NCBI GenBank assembly: GCA_035651755.1
Contig: DASRFA010000007.1
Coordinates: forward strand, 1 to 64,000
DNA: 64,000 nt
Reading direction: 5' to 3'
Source: DASRFA01 sp035651755
Lineage (GTDB): Bacteria > Desulfobacterota > Binatia > UBA12015
Position numbers and translations under genes: made by a program. The notes below the pieces were generated by a model that had not been told where the DNA came from, made no database searches, and was given only the letters and a program-made list of their open reading frames with translations. Each line of letters begins with the position of its first letter. Position 1 is the stretch's first letter. Of this stretch, positions 18,426 through 25,662 are shown one piece after another.

Positions 18426-20050
18426 CGTCCCGCGCGCGCTCGCGGCGTGCGGCGCGCGCCGCTGCCGGCGTCTCCGTCGCCGCTTCGCCGCCGCTCGATC
18501 GGCGCGTCTGCTACCTGGTCGCGCTGCTCGAGGGCGTGAGCGTCATGGCGACGGAGCTCCTGGTCGCGAAGATGCTGGCGCCGCTCTACGGCGACTCGCT
18601 CTACACCTGGTCGACCGTGCTCGGGACGACGCTGATCGCGCTCGCGGCGGGATACTTCGCGGGCGGCGTCGTCGTGGACCGCGCGCCGCGCCCCGAGGTG
18701 CTGCTCGCGATCGTGCTCGCGGCTGCCGGCTACCTGCTCGTCGTGCCCGCTCTCCTCGGCGGGCTCACGGCGCTCTGGATCGATCGCGATCCGATCGCGA
18801 GCACGATCGCGTGCGCGGCGATCGGGCTCGTGCCGCCGCTCTTCCTGCTCGGGATGGTGCCGTCCTTCCTGATCCGGTTGCTCGCGGGCGACGCGGCGGA
18901 GAGCGGCGCGGTCGCGGGACGCGTCTATGCAGTCTCGAGCCTCGGCGGCATGGCGTCCGCGCTCGGGATCGGGCTGATCGTCATCCCCGAGCTCGGCTTG
19001 ACGCGGCCGATGCTCGGCACGTCGTCCGTCCTCGCCCTCCCCCCGCTCGCGGTGCTGCTCGCGCGCCGGCGGCTCCTCGCGCTGGCGTACCTCGCGGTGC
19101 TTCCGCTGGCCTTCTGGCACGCCGTCGTTCGCGAGGCTCCGACGTCCCGCGACATCCGCGTCCGGGAGTACTCCGAAGGGCTGCTCGGGCAGGTGCTGGT
19201 CGCGGACCAGCGGCTGCCGGGCGGAGGTCCCGACGACTTCTTCCGGGTGCTCTACCTGAATCGCATGGGGCAGACCGTGATCGACGCGCGCACCGGCGAG
19301 CCGCTGTCCGCGGACTACATCGACCACGTCCTGCCGTTCGCGGCGACTCGCCCGCCCGGCGCGCGCGTCCTCCTCCTCGGGCTCGGCGGCGGCAGCATGG
19401 TGAAGGAGCTCGTGCGCCTCGGCTTCACGGTCGACGCCGTCGAGCTCGACCCGCGCATCATCGCGGCGGCGAGCCGCTGGTTCATGTCCGGCACGCCGGC
19501 CGACGGGGTCCGCTACGTCGCGGACGACGCGCGCCACGTCCTCCGGACGACGGACGACAAGTACGACATCGTCGTGTTCGACGTGTTCCGCGGCGAGCGG
19601 CCGCCGGCGCACGTCTTCACGCGCGAGAGCCTCGAGGAGGTCGAGCGCCTCCTCGCAGACGACGGCATCGTGCTCCTGAACCTGATCGGCCGCGTCCGGG
19701 GCGAGCGCTCCGCCGGCGTGCGAGCCGTCCTGCGCACGCTGCGCGAGGTCGGGCTCGAGACGCTCGTGGTAGCGATGCCCGAGACGGAGAACGTCGAGAT
19801 CGTCGCGAGCCGCCGTCCGCTCGACCTCTCGCGGCCGAAGAACCCGCGCTTCCGCTCGCGCCTCGAGCATCCGATCGAGACGCGCCTCACGGACGTGACC
19901 GCAGCCGAGCTCGCCGACGCTCCGGTCCTGACGGACGATCGTCCGCTCCTCGACGTGCTCTACCTCGACGCGGCCGAGTACGTCCGCCGACAGCACACGC
20001 GCGAGTTCACGAAGCGCTACCTCGCCGGACACGTGCCGCTCTTCGACTGA
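18422..20050 (+). CDS. Spermidine-synthase-like protein with N-terminal membrane domain
   Basis: A 542-residue protein with GTG 18422 overlapping the preceding stop. Residues about 25-225 form six membrane segments and include MATELLVAKMLAPLYGDSLY, parallel to the preceding protein. From about residue 240 it has a class I SAM-type fold: VLLLGLGGGSMVKEL, then VDAVELDPRI, ADDARHVL, and the acidic VVFDVFRGE segment that in polyamine synthases takes the substrate. Members of this family are assumed to transfer aminopropyl groups, but a decarboxylated-SAM supply is not encoded nearby, so the reaction remains unproven. It likely acts with the shorter upstream protein. Confidence 0.8.
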   Translation: MTSRARSRRAARAAAGVSVAASPPLDRRVCYLVALLEGVSVMATELLVAKMLAPLYGDSLYTWSTVLGTTLIALAAGYFAGGVVVDRAPRPEVLLAIVLAAAGYLLVVPALLGGLTALWIDRDPIASTIACAAIGLVPPLFLLGMVPSFLIRLLAGDAAESGAVAGRVYAVSSLGGMASALGIGLIVIPELGLTRPMLGTSSVLALPPLAVLLARRRLLALAYLAVLPLAFWHAVVREAPTSRDIRVREYSEGLLGQVLVADQRLPGGGPDDFFRVLYLNRMGQTVIDARTGEPLSADYIDHVLPFAATRPPGARVLLLGLGGGSMVKELVRLGFTVDAVELDPRIIAAASRWFMSGTPADGVRYVADDARHVLRTTDDKYDIVVFDVFRGERPPAHVFTRESLEEVERLLADDGIVLLNLIGRVRGERSAGVRAVLRTLREVGLETLVVAMPETENVEIVASRRPLDLSRPKNPRFRSRLEHPIETRLTDVTAAELADAPVLTDDRPLLDVLYLDAAEYVRRQHTREFTKRYLAGHVPLFD

Positions 20051-20059
20051 CGCGCTGCC

Positions 20060-20128
20060 CCCTCGGTATTCCCTCGGTAATCCCTGGGTTCTCCCAGGAC
20101 TTCGACGGCGCGCCGCACTACCTCTGCC
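20060..20128 (+). promoter_or_regulatory. Shared upstream element, copy B (three 11-bp repeats plus inverted half site)
   Basis: The three 11-bp units are CCCTCGGTATT (20060), CCCTCGGTAAT (20071) and CCCTGGGTTCT (20082), followed by CCAGG, which pairs with CCTGG at 20083-20087 around six bases. Positions 20068-20128 align without gaps with 7887-7947 (48 of 61 identical). It lies 139 bases ahead of the secreted Cys-rich gene at 20268; the remaining bases up to 20267 hold the ribosome site and nothing else that I could identify. Confidence 0.75.
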
Positions 20129-20267
20129 CGTCAAATGGCGCCGAGCAGGAAAGGCGGAGACGAACGACGCGACGCGCGGCCCGCGCCCACTCTCGGGCTC
20201 GGGCTCGCGCTCGCGCTCCGCGTCGAGCACTCCGACCGTCGCTCGCCGGAGAGAAGGAGAAAGTCCG

Positions 20268-20705
20268 ATGATGAAGAGTGCTCTGATTCTGGTCCTGTTG
20301 GGTCTCAGCCTCGCGGTCGCGACCCCGTCGCGCGCGCAGGTCGAGGGTAGCTTCTGCGGCGACGTCGAGGCCATCGCCGACGGATGGCGCAGCGTCTTCC
20401 CGGTCGGCGATCCCGCCGTGTGCCCCGACCTCTGCCGCGCCTGGGTCCAGAGCTGTATCGGGGTCGTGCGGCAGTCGAAGCAGTGCGGGCTGGCCGTCTT
20501 CGAGCAGCTCGCGGTCGTGTCGACCGCCCAGTGCGCGAGCGAGGAGACGGCAGCGAAGCGAGCGCAGTGTCACAGGGCTGCGCGCACGCAGGTCGACGCG
20601 CTGAAGGCCTACGTCAACGTGCAGGCCGAGACGGCGCTCGCGTTCTGCTCGGATCCGCAGCAGACCGACGACTGTGTCGCGACCTGCGGTACGCCGGTGG
20701 AGTGA
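20268..20705 (+). CDS. Small secreted Cys-rich protein
   Basis: A 145-residue exported protein. A Met-Met start gives a signal peptide cut after PSRAQ, and the mature part contains about ten Cys residues (FCGD, VCPDLCRAW, SCIGVV, QCGL, QCASE, QCHRAA, FCSD, CVATCGTP). The spacing suggests several disulfides and a helical fold. I do not recognise the family. The upstream region holds the tandem-repeat element also found before the gene at 8035, so the two proteins are probably controlled together. GGAGAAGGAGA precedes the ATG. Confidence 0.7.
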   Translation: MMKSALILVLLGLSLAVATPSRAQVEGSFCGDVEAIADGWRSVFPVGDPAVCPDLCRAWVQSCIGVVRQSKQCGLAVFEQLAVVSTAQCASEETAAKRAQCHRAARTQVDALKAYVNVQAETALAFCSDPQQTDDCVATCGTPVE

Positions 20706-20736
20706 GGCGCGCGTCCACCCGCGTGTCCTCGGCGGC

Positions 20737-20762
20737 GGTCCGGCGGGTCGCACCGCCGGGCC
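20737..20762. terminator. Hairpin between convergent genes
   Basis: GGTCCGGCGG (20737-20746) pairs with CCGCCGGGCC (20753-20762) through ten pairs, one a G-T wobble, with a six-base loop. It lies between the Cys-rich secreted gene and the converging gene at 20796. No T-tract follows on either strand. Confidence 0.5.
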
Positions 20763-20795
20763 GTCGCCGCATGGCGAGCTCCCTCGTGCGACGAC

Positions 20796-21212
20796 TCAGG
20801 GCGTGCTGACGTCGATGACCGTCTTCGCGCGTCCCGATGCCGGCACCTGGACGCTCGCCGTCTTCGGCTTGGAACCGGAGCCCTCGAACGCGACCGTGTA
20901 GTGCCCGGGCGGCAGCTTCGCGTAGAGCTGCGGGCCGTCCATGTTCGTTGCGAGCACCGTCTTGCCCGACCCGTCGCGGACGGCGACGCGCCCGCCGCCT
21001 TGGTAGGCCCCCGACGGAGCCGCGACCTCGACCAGCAGGTTGTAGCCCGCGGCCCGCTCCTGCAGGGCCTCCCGCTCGTCGGTGCCGACGCCGCCCGTCA
21101 AATACGGGACCCCGCCGCCCTGGGGCTCGTCCGCCGGTGGGGCCGCCGTCGCGAGCGAGCCTGCGAAGGACCATGCGAGCGCGAGTGCGATCGCCGTGCA
21201 TTTTCGTGACAT
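20796..21212 (-). CDS. Exported carboxypeptidase-regulatory-like protein
   Basis: A 138-residue protein. ATG 21212 follows a strong AGGAGG and gives a signal peptide (cut near ATAAP). The mature part reads GGVPYLTGGVGTDEREALQ, then YNLLVEVAAPSG and GPQLYAKLPPGHYTVAFEG, the layout of a small family of exported proteins with a carboxypeptidase-regulatory-like beta-sandwich found in many proteobacteria. The F/Y-x-K-L-P-P-G-x-Y signature is clear. No enzyme activity is expected. It may be bound to envelope partners. It is divergent from the NTF2-like relic. Confidence 0.75.
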   Translation of the reverse strand: MSRKCTAIALALAWSFAGSLATAAPPADEPQGGGVPYLTGGVGTDEREALQERAAGYNLLVEVAAPSGAYQGGGRVAVRDGSGKTVLATNMDGPQLYAKLPPGHYTVAFEGSGSKPKTASVQVPASGRAKTVIDVSTP

Positions 21213-21331
21213 GTCGACCTCCTCGTCGAGGATATCCGCGGTCGCTTCGTGACCAAACACGGGTCCCGCGACTCGACCCTAAAGGCCGCGTCCCGGCCGT
21301 CCGCTGACCAGAACCAGGTGGAGCTGGTCGC

Positions 21332-21556
21332 ATGAAGACCGAGAAGTTCGCACCCGAGCAGCAGGCGCTCGTCGAGCTCTGGGAGCGGCACATGGCCTCG
21401 GAGTTCGAGCGCCACGACCAGGCGGGCCTGCTCGTGCAGCTCGGGCTCCTGGACGCCGAGAAGCTGCCGGTCGTCGGAGCGGAGCGGGCCCGGAGGCTCG
21501 TCGATCCGACGACGCCGGCGAACCGATTGATCGATCGCGCGCGCCGGAGCGCCTAG
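21332..21556 (+). pseudogene. NTF2/SnoaL-like gene with internal in-frame deletion
   Basis: The 74-codon frame joins two ends of a family known at about 160-200 residues. Its first part (FAPEQQALVELWERHMASEFERHD) is the conserved start of a SnoaL/NTF2-like family, and its second (DQAGLLVQLGLLD, then LPVVGAERARRL and a final NRLIDRARR) is that family's C-terminal tail, where native copies read YWDQAS-VLVQLGLLDP. The barrel between them, with its active pocket, is gone. The frame is kept and the junction sits at a shared His-Asp-Gln, so it may still be translated into a short peptide without the enzymatic fold. Family identity is from memory of its pattern. Confidence 0.6.
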
Positions 21557-23391
21557 ACCGCCACCTCGTCCGCGTAGCACCAGCGCCACATCTCGCCGGG
21601 CTGGAGCGACCGCACGATCGGGTGGCTCGTCGCCCAGAAGTGCGCGGTCGCGTGCCGGTGTCGCGAGGCGTCGCAGCACCCGACGTGACCGCACGACACG
21701 CAGAGGCGGAGGTGCACCCACTCGGAGCCGGTTCGCAGGCATTCCTCGCATCCGTCCGTCCGCGGGGGCACCTCGCCCACGAGGGCGACGTGCGCGCACG
21801 CCGGGGTCGCCGCGTCGGCCGCGCGCTGCGCCGGCGGCGCGGCCTCGATGAAGCACCCGGCGATGGCCCCCGCGGTCAGCGCGAGCGCCGCGGCGAGGAT
21901 CGCGACCACCCGGAAGCTCGCGGCCAGCGCCGCCGCGACGGCGCCGCGAGCGGCGGCGCGCTCACCTTCGCTCGCGACCGCCGGCAGCTCGACGTCGCCG
22001 AGGCTCGTGCCGCTCTGCGCGGCGAGGGCGCTCCGGACCGGGGGCGACACGTCGAGCGTCGCTGCGCTGCTCGCGAGCTCGCGCCCGAACACCGCGCCCG
22101 CGACGACCCCCATGATCGCGACCGCAAGGAGCGACGCGATGCGAGCGACCGTGTTGTTGACGCCGGACGCGACGCCGGTCTCGGCGTCGTCGACCGCCGA
22201 CATCACGGTCGTCGTGAGGGGCGCGACGGTGACCGCCATGCCGAGCCCGATCAGCACCATCGCGGGGAAGACGCTCGTCCAGTACGACGAGGCGCCCGAC
22301 AGGACGGCGAGGAGCGCGAGCCCGGTCGCCGTGATCACCGAGCCGAGCGCGAGCGGCAGCCGTGGCCCCCAGCGGTCGGCGAGCCCGCCCGACCAGCGCG
22401 ACAGCGCGCCGACGATGAGCGCGAACGGGAGATAGGCGGCGCCGGTCGCCGTCGCGGAGTAGCCGCGGACGCGGACGAGAGCGAAGGGCAGGATGAAGAA
22501 CGCTCCGGTGAGGGCGAAGTAGAGGAGGAGCGTCAGGAGGTTCGCCCCGAGGAAGGTGCGCGACCGGAAGAGGCGAAGCGGCATCATCGGCGCACGAGCG
22601 CGCGCCTCGACCACGAGGAAGGCCGAGAGCAGGACCGCGCCCGCGCCGGCCGCGACCAGCGCGCCGGCGCCGCTCGCGAGGCGGATGATCCCGAAGACGA
22701 GCGCGACGAGCCCGGTCGTCGCGAGCACCGCTCCCCACCCATCGATCTCCGGGCGTCGGCGGCTGATCCGGACGTCGTGCACGCGGACGAGCGCGATCGC
22801 GAGCGTCGCCAACGCGAGCGGGACCACGAGCAGGAACCCGGCTCGCCACGAGATCGCGTCGACGAGGACGCCGCCGACGATCGGGCCGCCCGCGTTCGTG
22901 AGCGCGGTCCACGCGGACCACGTGCCGATCGCCCGTCCGCGCTCGGACTTCGGGAACGCGGCGCCGAGCAGCGCGAGGCTGTTCGGGACGAGGAGCGCCC
23001 CGCCGATTCCCTGGATCGCGCGCGCCGCGATGAGCTCGCGGTCGCTCGCGGCGACGCCGGCGGCGAGCGAGCCGACCGCGAGGATCGCGAGGCCGATCGC
23101 GAACAGCCGGCGCCGGCCGAAGCGATCGCCCGCCGAGCCGGCGACGAGCGTGAGCGCGGCGAGGAGCAGCGTGAAGACGCTCGCGATCCACTGCATCTCG
23201 GCGACCGACGCGCCGAGGCCGCGCTGGATCGCCGGCAGCGCGACGTTGATGACCGAGCCTTCGACGAACGCGACGCTCGAGCCCAGGATCGTGGCGACCA
23301 GGACCCACCGCTTGGCGGAGGTTGCGCAGCCCGGCGTCTCGGGGGCGCCGCGCAGGACGCCGGCGTCGCACGGAGGCCGAACGGCGATCAT
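21553..23391 (-). CDS. DHA2-type MFS transporter fused to a UBP-type zinc finger
   Basis: A 612-residue protein. Residues about 25-515 form a 14-helix MFS transporter of the EmrB/QacA (DHA2) type, with VNVALP-like INVALPAIQRGLG at the first helix and GDRFGRRRLF at the loop between helices 2 and 3. A proton-driven drug or metabolite efflux role is expected. Residues about 530-605 form a UBP-type zinc finger: CAHVALVG, CEECLRTG, CVSCGHVGCC, then HRHATAHFWATSHP, which supply Cys and His zinc ligands. In eukaryotes this fold binds ubiquitin tails; in bacteria its ligand is unknown. A cytoplasmic sensor or anchor role is inferred. It overlaps the converging relic by four bases. Confidence 0.85.
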   Translation of the reverse strand: MIAVRPPCDAGVLRGAPETPGCATSAKRWVLVATILGSSVAFVEGSVINVALPAIQRGLGASVAEMQWIASVFTLLLAALTLVAGSAGDRFGRRRLFAIGLAILAVGSLAAGVAASDRELIAARAIQGIGGALLVPNSLALLGAAFPKSERGRAIGTWSAWTALTNAGGPIVGGVLVDAISWRAGFLLVVPLALATLAIALVRVHDVRISRRRPEIDGWGAVLATTGLVALVFGIIRLASGAGALVAAGAGAVLLSAFLVVEARARAPMMPLRLFRSRTFLGANLLTLLLYFALTGAFFILPFALVRVRGYSATATGAAYLPFALIVGALSRWSGGLADRWGPRLPLALGSVITATGLALLAVLSGASSYWTSVFPAMVLIGLGMAVTVAPLTTTVMSAVDDAETGVASGVNNTVARIASLLAVAIMGVVAGAVFGRELASSAATLDVSPPVRSALAAQSGTSLGDVELPAVASEGERAAARGAVAAALAASFRVVAILAAALALTAGAIAGCFIEAAPPAQRAADAATPACAHVALVGEVPPRTDGCEECLRTGSEWVHLRLCVSCGHVGCCDASRHRHATAHFWATSHPIVRSLQPGEMWRWCYADEVAV

Positions 23392-23464
23392 CGCGGCCGA
23401 CGATGCCGAAGGCGGTCCGGCGTCGCAACGGCGGGCGGCGAGCGCGCCGCCCGCCGCGCTCGCT

Positions 23465-24136
23465 CTAGATCGTGGTCGCGCCCGCCGCTTCTCGCGCGGC
23501 CGAAGCCTGTCTCGCCGGAGGCGGTGCGAGCGGGAGAGCCTTCCGCCATGCCGGCAGGGCCTGCAGGCGATCGTACCAGCGCAGGACCTCGCGGTACGGC
23601 TCGACGGGGTAGTGCTGCGCGTAGACGAGCCACGAGCCCACGGTCATGTCGGCGAGCGTGACCGCGTCGCCGGCGAGCCACTCCCTCTGGCGGAGGTGCA
23701 GGTCGAGGACGGCGGCGTACTGATGGAACTCGCGCTCGCCGCGCTCGACCTCGCTCGGCGTCGGGCCGCCCTGGCCGAAGAGGGCCTTCACGAACCTCTC
23801 GAAGACGAGAGTTCCCGCCGCCGGTCCCCAGTGCGCGAGCTCCCAGCATTGCCAGCGGCTGACGTCGGCCTGACGTCTCGGCTCCGAGGGCCAGAGGGCG
23901 CGGTCGCCCGCCTTGGCGGCGAGGTACTGCATGATCGCGTTCGACTCCCAGAGCACGAAGCCGTCGTCCTCGAGGACCGGCATCTTGCCGTTCGGGTTCA
24001 GCGCCCGGAACGCGGGCTTCCGCTGATCGCCGCCGACGAGGTCGACGGGTACGACGTCGGGGTCGAGCCCGAGGTGGTGCGCGACGGCCAGCACGCGGAT
24101 CGCGCGCGGCGAAGGTGGTGCGACATGGAGCTTCAT
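23465..24136 (-). CDS. Glutathione S-transferase
   Basis: A 223-residue protein with ATG 24136 after AAAGGAG. The thioredoxin-like N-domain starts MKLHVAPPSPRAIRVLAVAH and has NPNGKMPVLEDDGF and LWESNAIMQYLA, where the cis-Pro and E-S pair bind glutathione. The C-domain carries WLAGDAVTLADMTVGSWL. It is a cytosolic GST of theta/beta type. It is the third gene of an operon with ArsR and SRPBCC genes and could detoxify the compound sensed there. Confidence 0.85.
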   Translation of the reverse strand: MKLHVAPPSPRAIRVLAVAHHLGLDPDVVPVDLVGGDQRKPAFRALNPNGKMPVLEDDGFVLWESNAIMQYLAAKAGDRALWPSEPRRQADVSRWQCWELAHWGPAAGTLVFERFVKALFGQGGPTPSEVERGEREFHQYAAVLDLHLRQREWLAGDAVTLADMTVGSWLVYAQHYPVEPYREVLRWYDRLQALPAWRKALPLAPPPARQASAAREAAGATTI

Positions 24137-24195
24137 CGGATTCTCCTTTCGAGTCGTCGTCGACGAGCTGCCGCGTCGTCGGTGGACGACCTGGG

Positions 24196-24654
24196 TCAAG
24201 CCGTCTCGTCGACGGCGGTCTCTGCATAGCTCTCCAGGATCTGCCCCCAGCCGCCGCCGAGGTCGCGCTGCATGCGCTCGGCGGCGTCGCCGAAGCGGTC
24301 GAGGTTCCGATGCTCGAAGTCGACGCGCGTCCGCTTCGGGCCGAGGACGGTGAAGCTGACCTCGACCTCGGTCACGAGGGCGGGGTCGTACTTGAACTCG
24401 GCGTCGAGCTGCCAGGCGAGGACGAGGCGGCGCGGCGGGTCCCACGCGATCACCTTGCCCCAGTCGCAGGTCGAGCCGTCCTCCCCGACCTCGTACCAGC
24501 GGCCGTCGGGCTTGGGCTCGATCACGCACGCCTTGAGCGGCGAGGCGCCGATGTGGTGCTGCTTCGGCCACCAGGCGCCCATGTTCTCCGTGAACACGCG
24601 GAACGCGCGCTCTTGGGGAGCCTCGACCGTGAGCTGCTTTCGAATCGCCATCAT
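24196..24654 (-). CDS. SRPBCC/AHSA1-type domain protein
   Basis: A 152-residue cytosolic protein. It begins MMAIRKQLTVEAPQERAFRVFTE, then WWPKQHHIG, WGKVIAWDPPRRLVLAWQLD and TRVDFEHRNLDRFG, the strand order of the START/AHSA1 family that binds hydrophobic ligands. Proteins of this kind are often encoded beside ArsR-type regulators. The ATG at 24654 overlaps the ArsR stop as ATGA, so translation is coupled. The ligand is unknown; a link to the GST downstream is plausible. Confidence 0.85.
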   Translation of the reverse strand: MMAIRKQLTVEAPQERAFRVFTENMGAWWPKQHHIGASPLKACVIEPKPDGRWYEVGEDGSTCDWGKVIAWDPPRRLVLAWQLDAEFKYDPALVTEVEVSFTVLGPKRTRVDFEHRNLDRFGDAAERMQRDLGGGWGQILESYAETAVDETA

Positions 24655-24974
24655 GAGTCCGTCTCCTTCTCCGCCGCAGCCTTGAAGGCCGAGAGCGCCC
24701 GATCCCACATGCGGTCGAGGTAGGTCGTCATCGCCTCGATCCCGCGCGGGTCGATCCGGTAGACGCGGCGCGTGCCGAAGGCCTCGTCCACGACCAGCCC
24801 GGCATCCTTCAGGACCCGGAGATGTTGCGAGACCGCCGGTCGCGAGACCGGGAGGCGGGCAGCGATCTCGCCGACCGAGAGCGACCTCCGGGCGAGCTGC
24901 TCGAACACCTGGCGCCGGGTCGGATCCGCGAGCGCTGCGAACCCGTGGATCGGCACTTGAGAAGAGTTAGTCAT
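24651..24974 (-). CDS. ArsR-family transcriptional regulator
   Basis: A 107-residue winged-helix protein: FAALADPTRRQVFEQLARR, LSVGEIAARLPVSRPAVSQHLRVLKDAGLV and the wing GTRRVYRI. No Cys is present, so it is not a classical Cys-type metal sensor; it resembles the SdpR-type branch that regulates with SRPBCC partners. The start codon falls inside a 31-bp palindrome (24967-24997), so it probably represses its own operon. It leads the ArsR-SRPBCC-GST transcript. Confidence 0.85.
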   Translation of the reverse strand: MTNSSQVPIHGFAALADPTRRQVFEQLARRSLSVGEIAARLPVSRPAVSQHLRVLKDAGLVVDEAFGTRRVYRIDPRGIEAMTTYLDRMWDRALSAFKAAAEKETDS

Positions 24975-24997
24975 TGCTTACCGTAAGCGATTACTAA
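24967..24997. promoter_or_regulatory. Operator palindrome at the ArsR start codon
   Basis: TTAGTCATTGCTTAC and GTAAGCGATTACTAA are inverted copies with 13 of 15 positions matching, around one central base. The left arm covers the ATG of the ArsR gene. The AT-rich content stands out in this GC-rich region. It is the likely binding site of the ArsR protein and may also affect the divergent Tat protein gene. Confidence 0.8.
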
Positions 24998-25118
24998 CCG
25001 ATCGGAGATCTGCGTGTCAACGGTGACCGCCGAGATTTTCTTCCCAAGCGATGTCACCAAGCCGCGCCGCCGCCGTATTCGACCACGACGGCGACGCGGG
25101 TCGCTGGGCCGGACGAAC

Positions 25119-25529
25119 ATGAGCACCCCAACGGACAAGAGTACGGAGACGGCGACGGCGGCGTCGCACACGAGGCGAACGTTCTTGCAGCGCCTCGCGC
25201 TCGGCTCGGTGACCGCGTCCGCCGCCATCGCCGGTGCGGCCGCGCTCCAAGGCGCGCGCCCGGCGGATGCGGCCCGGGAGCAAAAGGAGCATCGGCGGAG
25301 CGTCAAGGTCTTCCGGCTGCGGTCGCGCAAGACGGTGGCGTGCCGCGCGTGCCAGCTGCACCACCGGCACTTCGTCTTTCTGACCCGGAAGGTCGCACGG
25401 CATCATCGCGCGCACCCCGGCTGCGACTGTCCGATCACCCCGCAGTGGATCAAGCGCCACACGTTCAAGCGGCTCTTCGCGTCGAGCGGCGCGATGGAGA
25501 ACGGTTTCGTCGATCTGAGAAAGCTCTGA
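25119..25529 (+). CDS. Small Tat-exported protein with Cys/His cluster
   Basis: A 136-residue protein starting at ATG 25119. It has a Tat signal (TRRTFLQRLALGSV, then a weak hydrophobic stretch ending in ADAA), so it is exported folded, probably with a cofactor or metal. The mature part reads KTVACRACQLHHRHFVFLT and then HHRAHPGCDCP, which gives a CxxC and a CxC pair with nearby His residues, an apt metal site. I do not recognise the family. It diverges from the ArsR operon and lies near its operator. Confidence 0.7.
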   Translation: MSTPTDKSTETATAASHTRRTFLQRLALGSVTASAAIAGAAALQGARPADAAREQKEHRRSVKVFRLRSRKTVACRACQLHHRHFVFLTRKVARHHRAHPGCDCPITPQWIKRHTFKRLFASSGAMENGFVDLRKL

Positions 25530-25596
25530 CCGGGAGGTCTCGAGAAGGGGCGGCAGAACCAACGCCGAGAGGGGCAGGACAAGAGCTGGCCCGATA

Positions 25597-25616
25597 AGCG
25601 GACCCCAAAGTCCGCT
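25597..25616. terminator. Hairpin between convergent genes
   Basis: AGCGGAC and GTCCGCT (25597-25603 and 25610-25616) pair perfectly around CCCAAA, between the Tat-exported protein gene and the converging protease gene. There is no T-run, so it is a weak or bidirectional terminator. Confidence 0.45.
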
Positions 25617-25662
25617 CCCCTCCTCGAGCCCTTCCGATCGGTGCGATTCGCGCCTGGATCGG

